From: Patescibacteria group bacterium UBA6164
GTDB taxonomy: Bacteria > Patescibacteriota > Gracilibacteria > BD1-5 > UBA6164
Length of the DNA: 18,756 nucleotides
Direction of reading: 5' to 3'
Assembly: GCA_002422305.1 (NCBI GenBank)
Contig: DIUG01000072.1
Span: forward strand, 1-18,756
The notes under the pieces are model-generated. The model saw nothing but the letters and a program-made list of their open reading frames with translations. It did no database searches and was not told the origin of the DNA. Below are positions 18,609-18,756 of this stretch, one piece after another; position 1 is the first letter of the stretch, and each line of letters begins with the position of its first letter. The position numbers and the translations under genes are program-made.

Positions 18609-18749
18609 ATGAAAATAACAGCTCAACATATAATTTATTCTTTAATTACATTTATAGTATTTTTTACCATAACTTTTTTTTATAATAAATATTTAGAAAA
18701 AAAATATGTAAATAATAAGAAAACAGAAAATAAATTGGTATTGACCTAA
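18609..18749 (+). CDS. 46-residue single-span membrane protein
   Basis: ATG at 18609, stop TAA at 18747-18749. The product begins MKITAQHIIYSLITFIVFFTITFFYNKYLEKK and ends NKLVLT. One strong hydrophobic helix of about 20 residues (about 8-27) is followed by a Lys-rich cytoplasmic-type tail. It has no glycines, so it gives no evidence on the code. The long hydrophobic run with a positive tail is unlikely by chance, but the gene is short and A/T-rich. Function not recognised. TTGACC overlapping its end may be a -35 element of a gene beyond the window. Confidence 0.55.
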   Translation: MKITAQHIIYSLITFIVFFTITFFYNKYLEKKYVNNKKTENKLVLT

Positions 18750-18756
18750 AATCTGT

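Noticed and set aside
1..18756. tRNA genes
   Set aside because: No T-arm-like GTTCRANNC segment with matching acceptor and anticodon stems was found by eye on either strand; a weak or divergent tRNA cannot be fully excluded.

Overview
The window is about 80% A+T and can only be read with UGA as glycine (translation table 25). TGA occurs in frame all through otherwise intact, well conserved proteins, at invariant glycines: the Walker A and HExxH motifs of FtsH, the P-loop of MurD, the KxDG motif of LigA and the GGGH motif of a DHH phosphoesterase. Every recognisable gene ends in TAA or TAG and none in TGA. This code is known from the CPR/Patescibacteria lineages Absconditabacteria (SR1) and Gracilibacteria (BD1-5). 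Under the standard code most of these genes would look like debris. The genes have almost no Shine-Dalgarno sequences and are often separated by long A/T hairpin terminators.

Layout. 2-5212 (+): 3' part of a giant surface protein built of Ig/FN3-like and SwmB-like repeats plus a lamin-tail domain. 5341-5796 (-): a small secreted protein whose composition, glycine codons and Shine-Dalgarno are foreign to the window. 5967-7835 (+): ftsH. 7913-10570 (+): a tightly overlapping dedA-apaH-murD operon. 10571-11016: no gene, but a series of perfect hairpins. 11017-11433 (+): type IV pilin-like protein, convergent with a previously unlisted 49-residue gene at 11480-11629 (-). 11782-12279 (+): ruvC. 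12438-14327 (+): a 629-residue protein with an apparently duplicated, unrecognised domain, a lysine-rich repeat linker and a peptidoglycan-binding domain. 14391-16544 (-): ligA, convergent with it. 16545-16866: no gene. About 16903-17347 (+): a candidate structured RNA of about 440 nt with its own extended -10 promoter and intrinsic terminator. 17425-18414 (+): DHH/DHHA1 phosphoesterase (NrnA-like). 18609-18749 (+): a 46-residue single-span membrane protein.

Functionally the window mixes envelope biology (surface adhesin-like protein, pilin, DedA, MurD, FtsH, peptidoglycan-binding protein) with nucleic-acid housekeeping (RuvC, LigA, ApaH, NrnA-like). The surface protein and pilin fit an episymbiotic or predatory lifestyle as known for these lineages, but that is inference. 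No tRNA, rRNA, CRISPR array, insertion sequence or prophage was seen. The most novel items are the unidentified RNA at 16903-17347, the duplicated-domain protein at 12438-14327 and the compositionally foreign secreted gene at 5341-5796.
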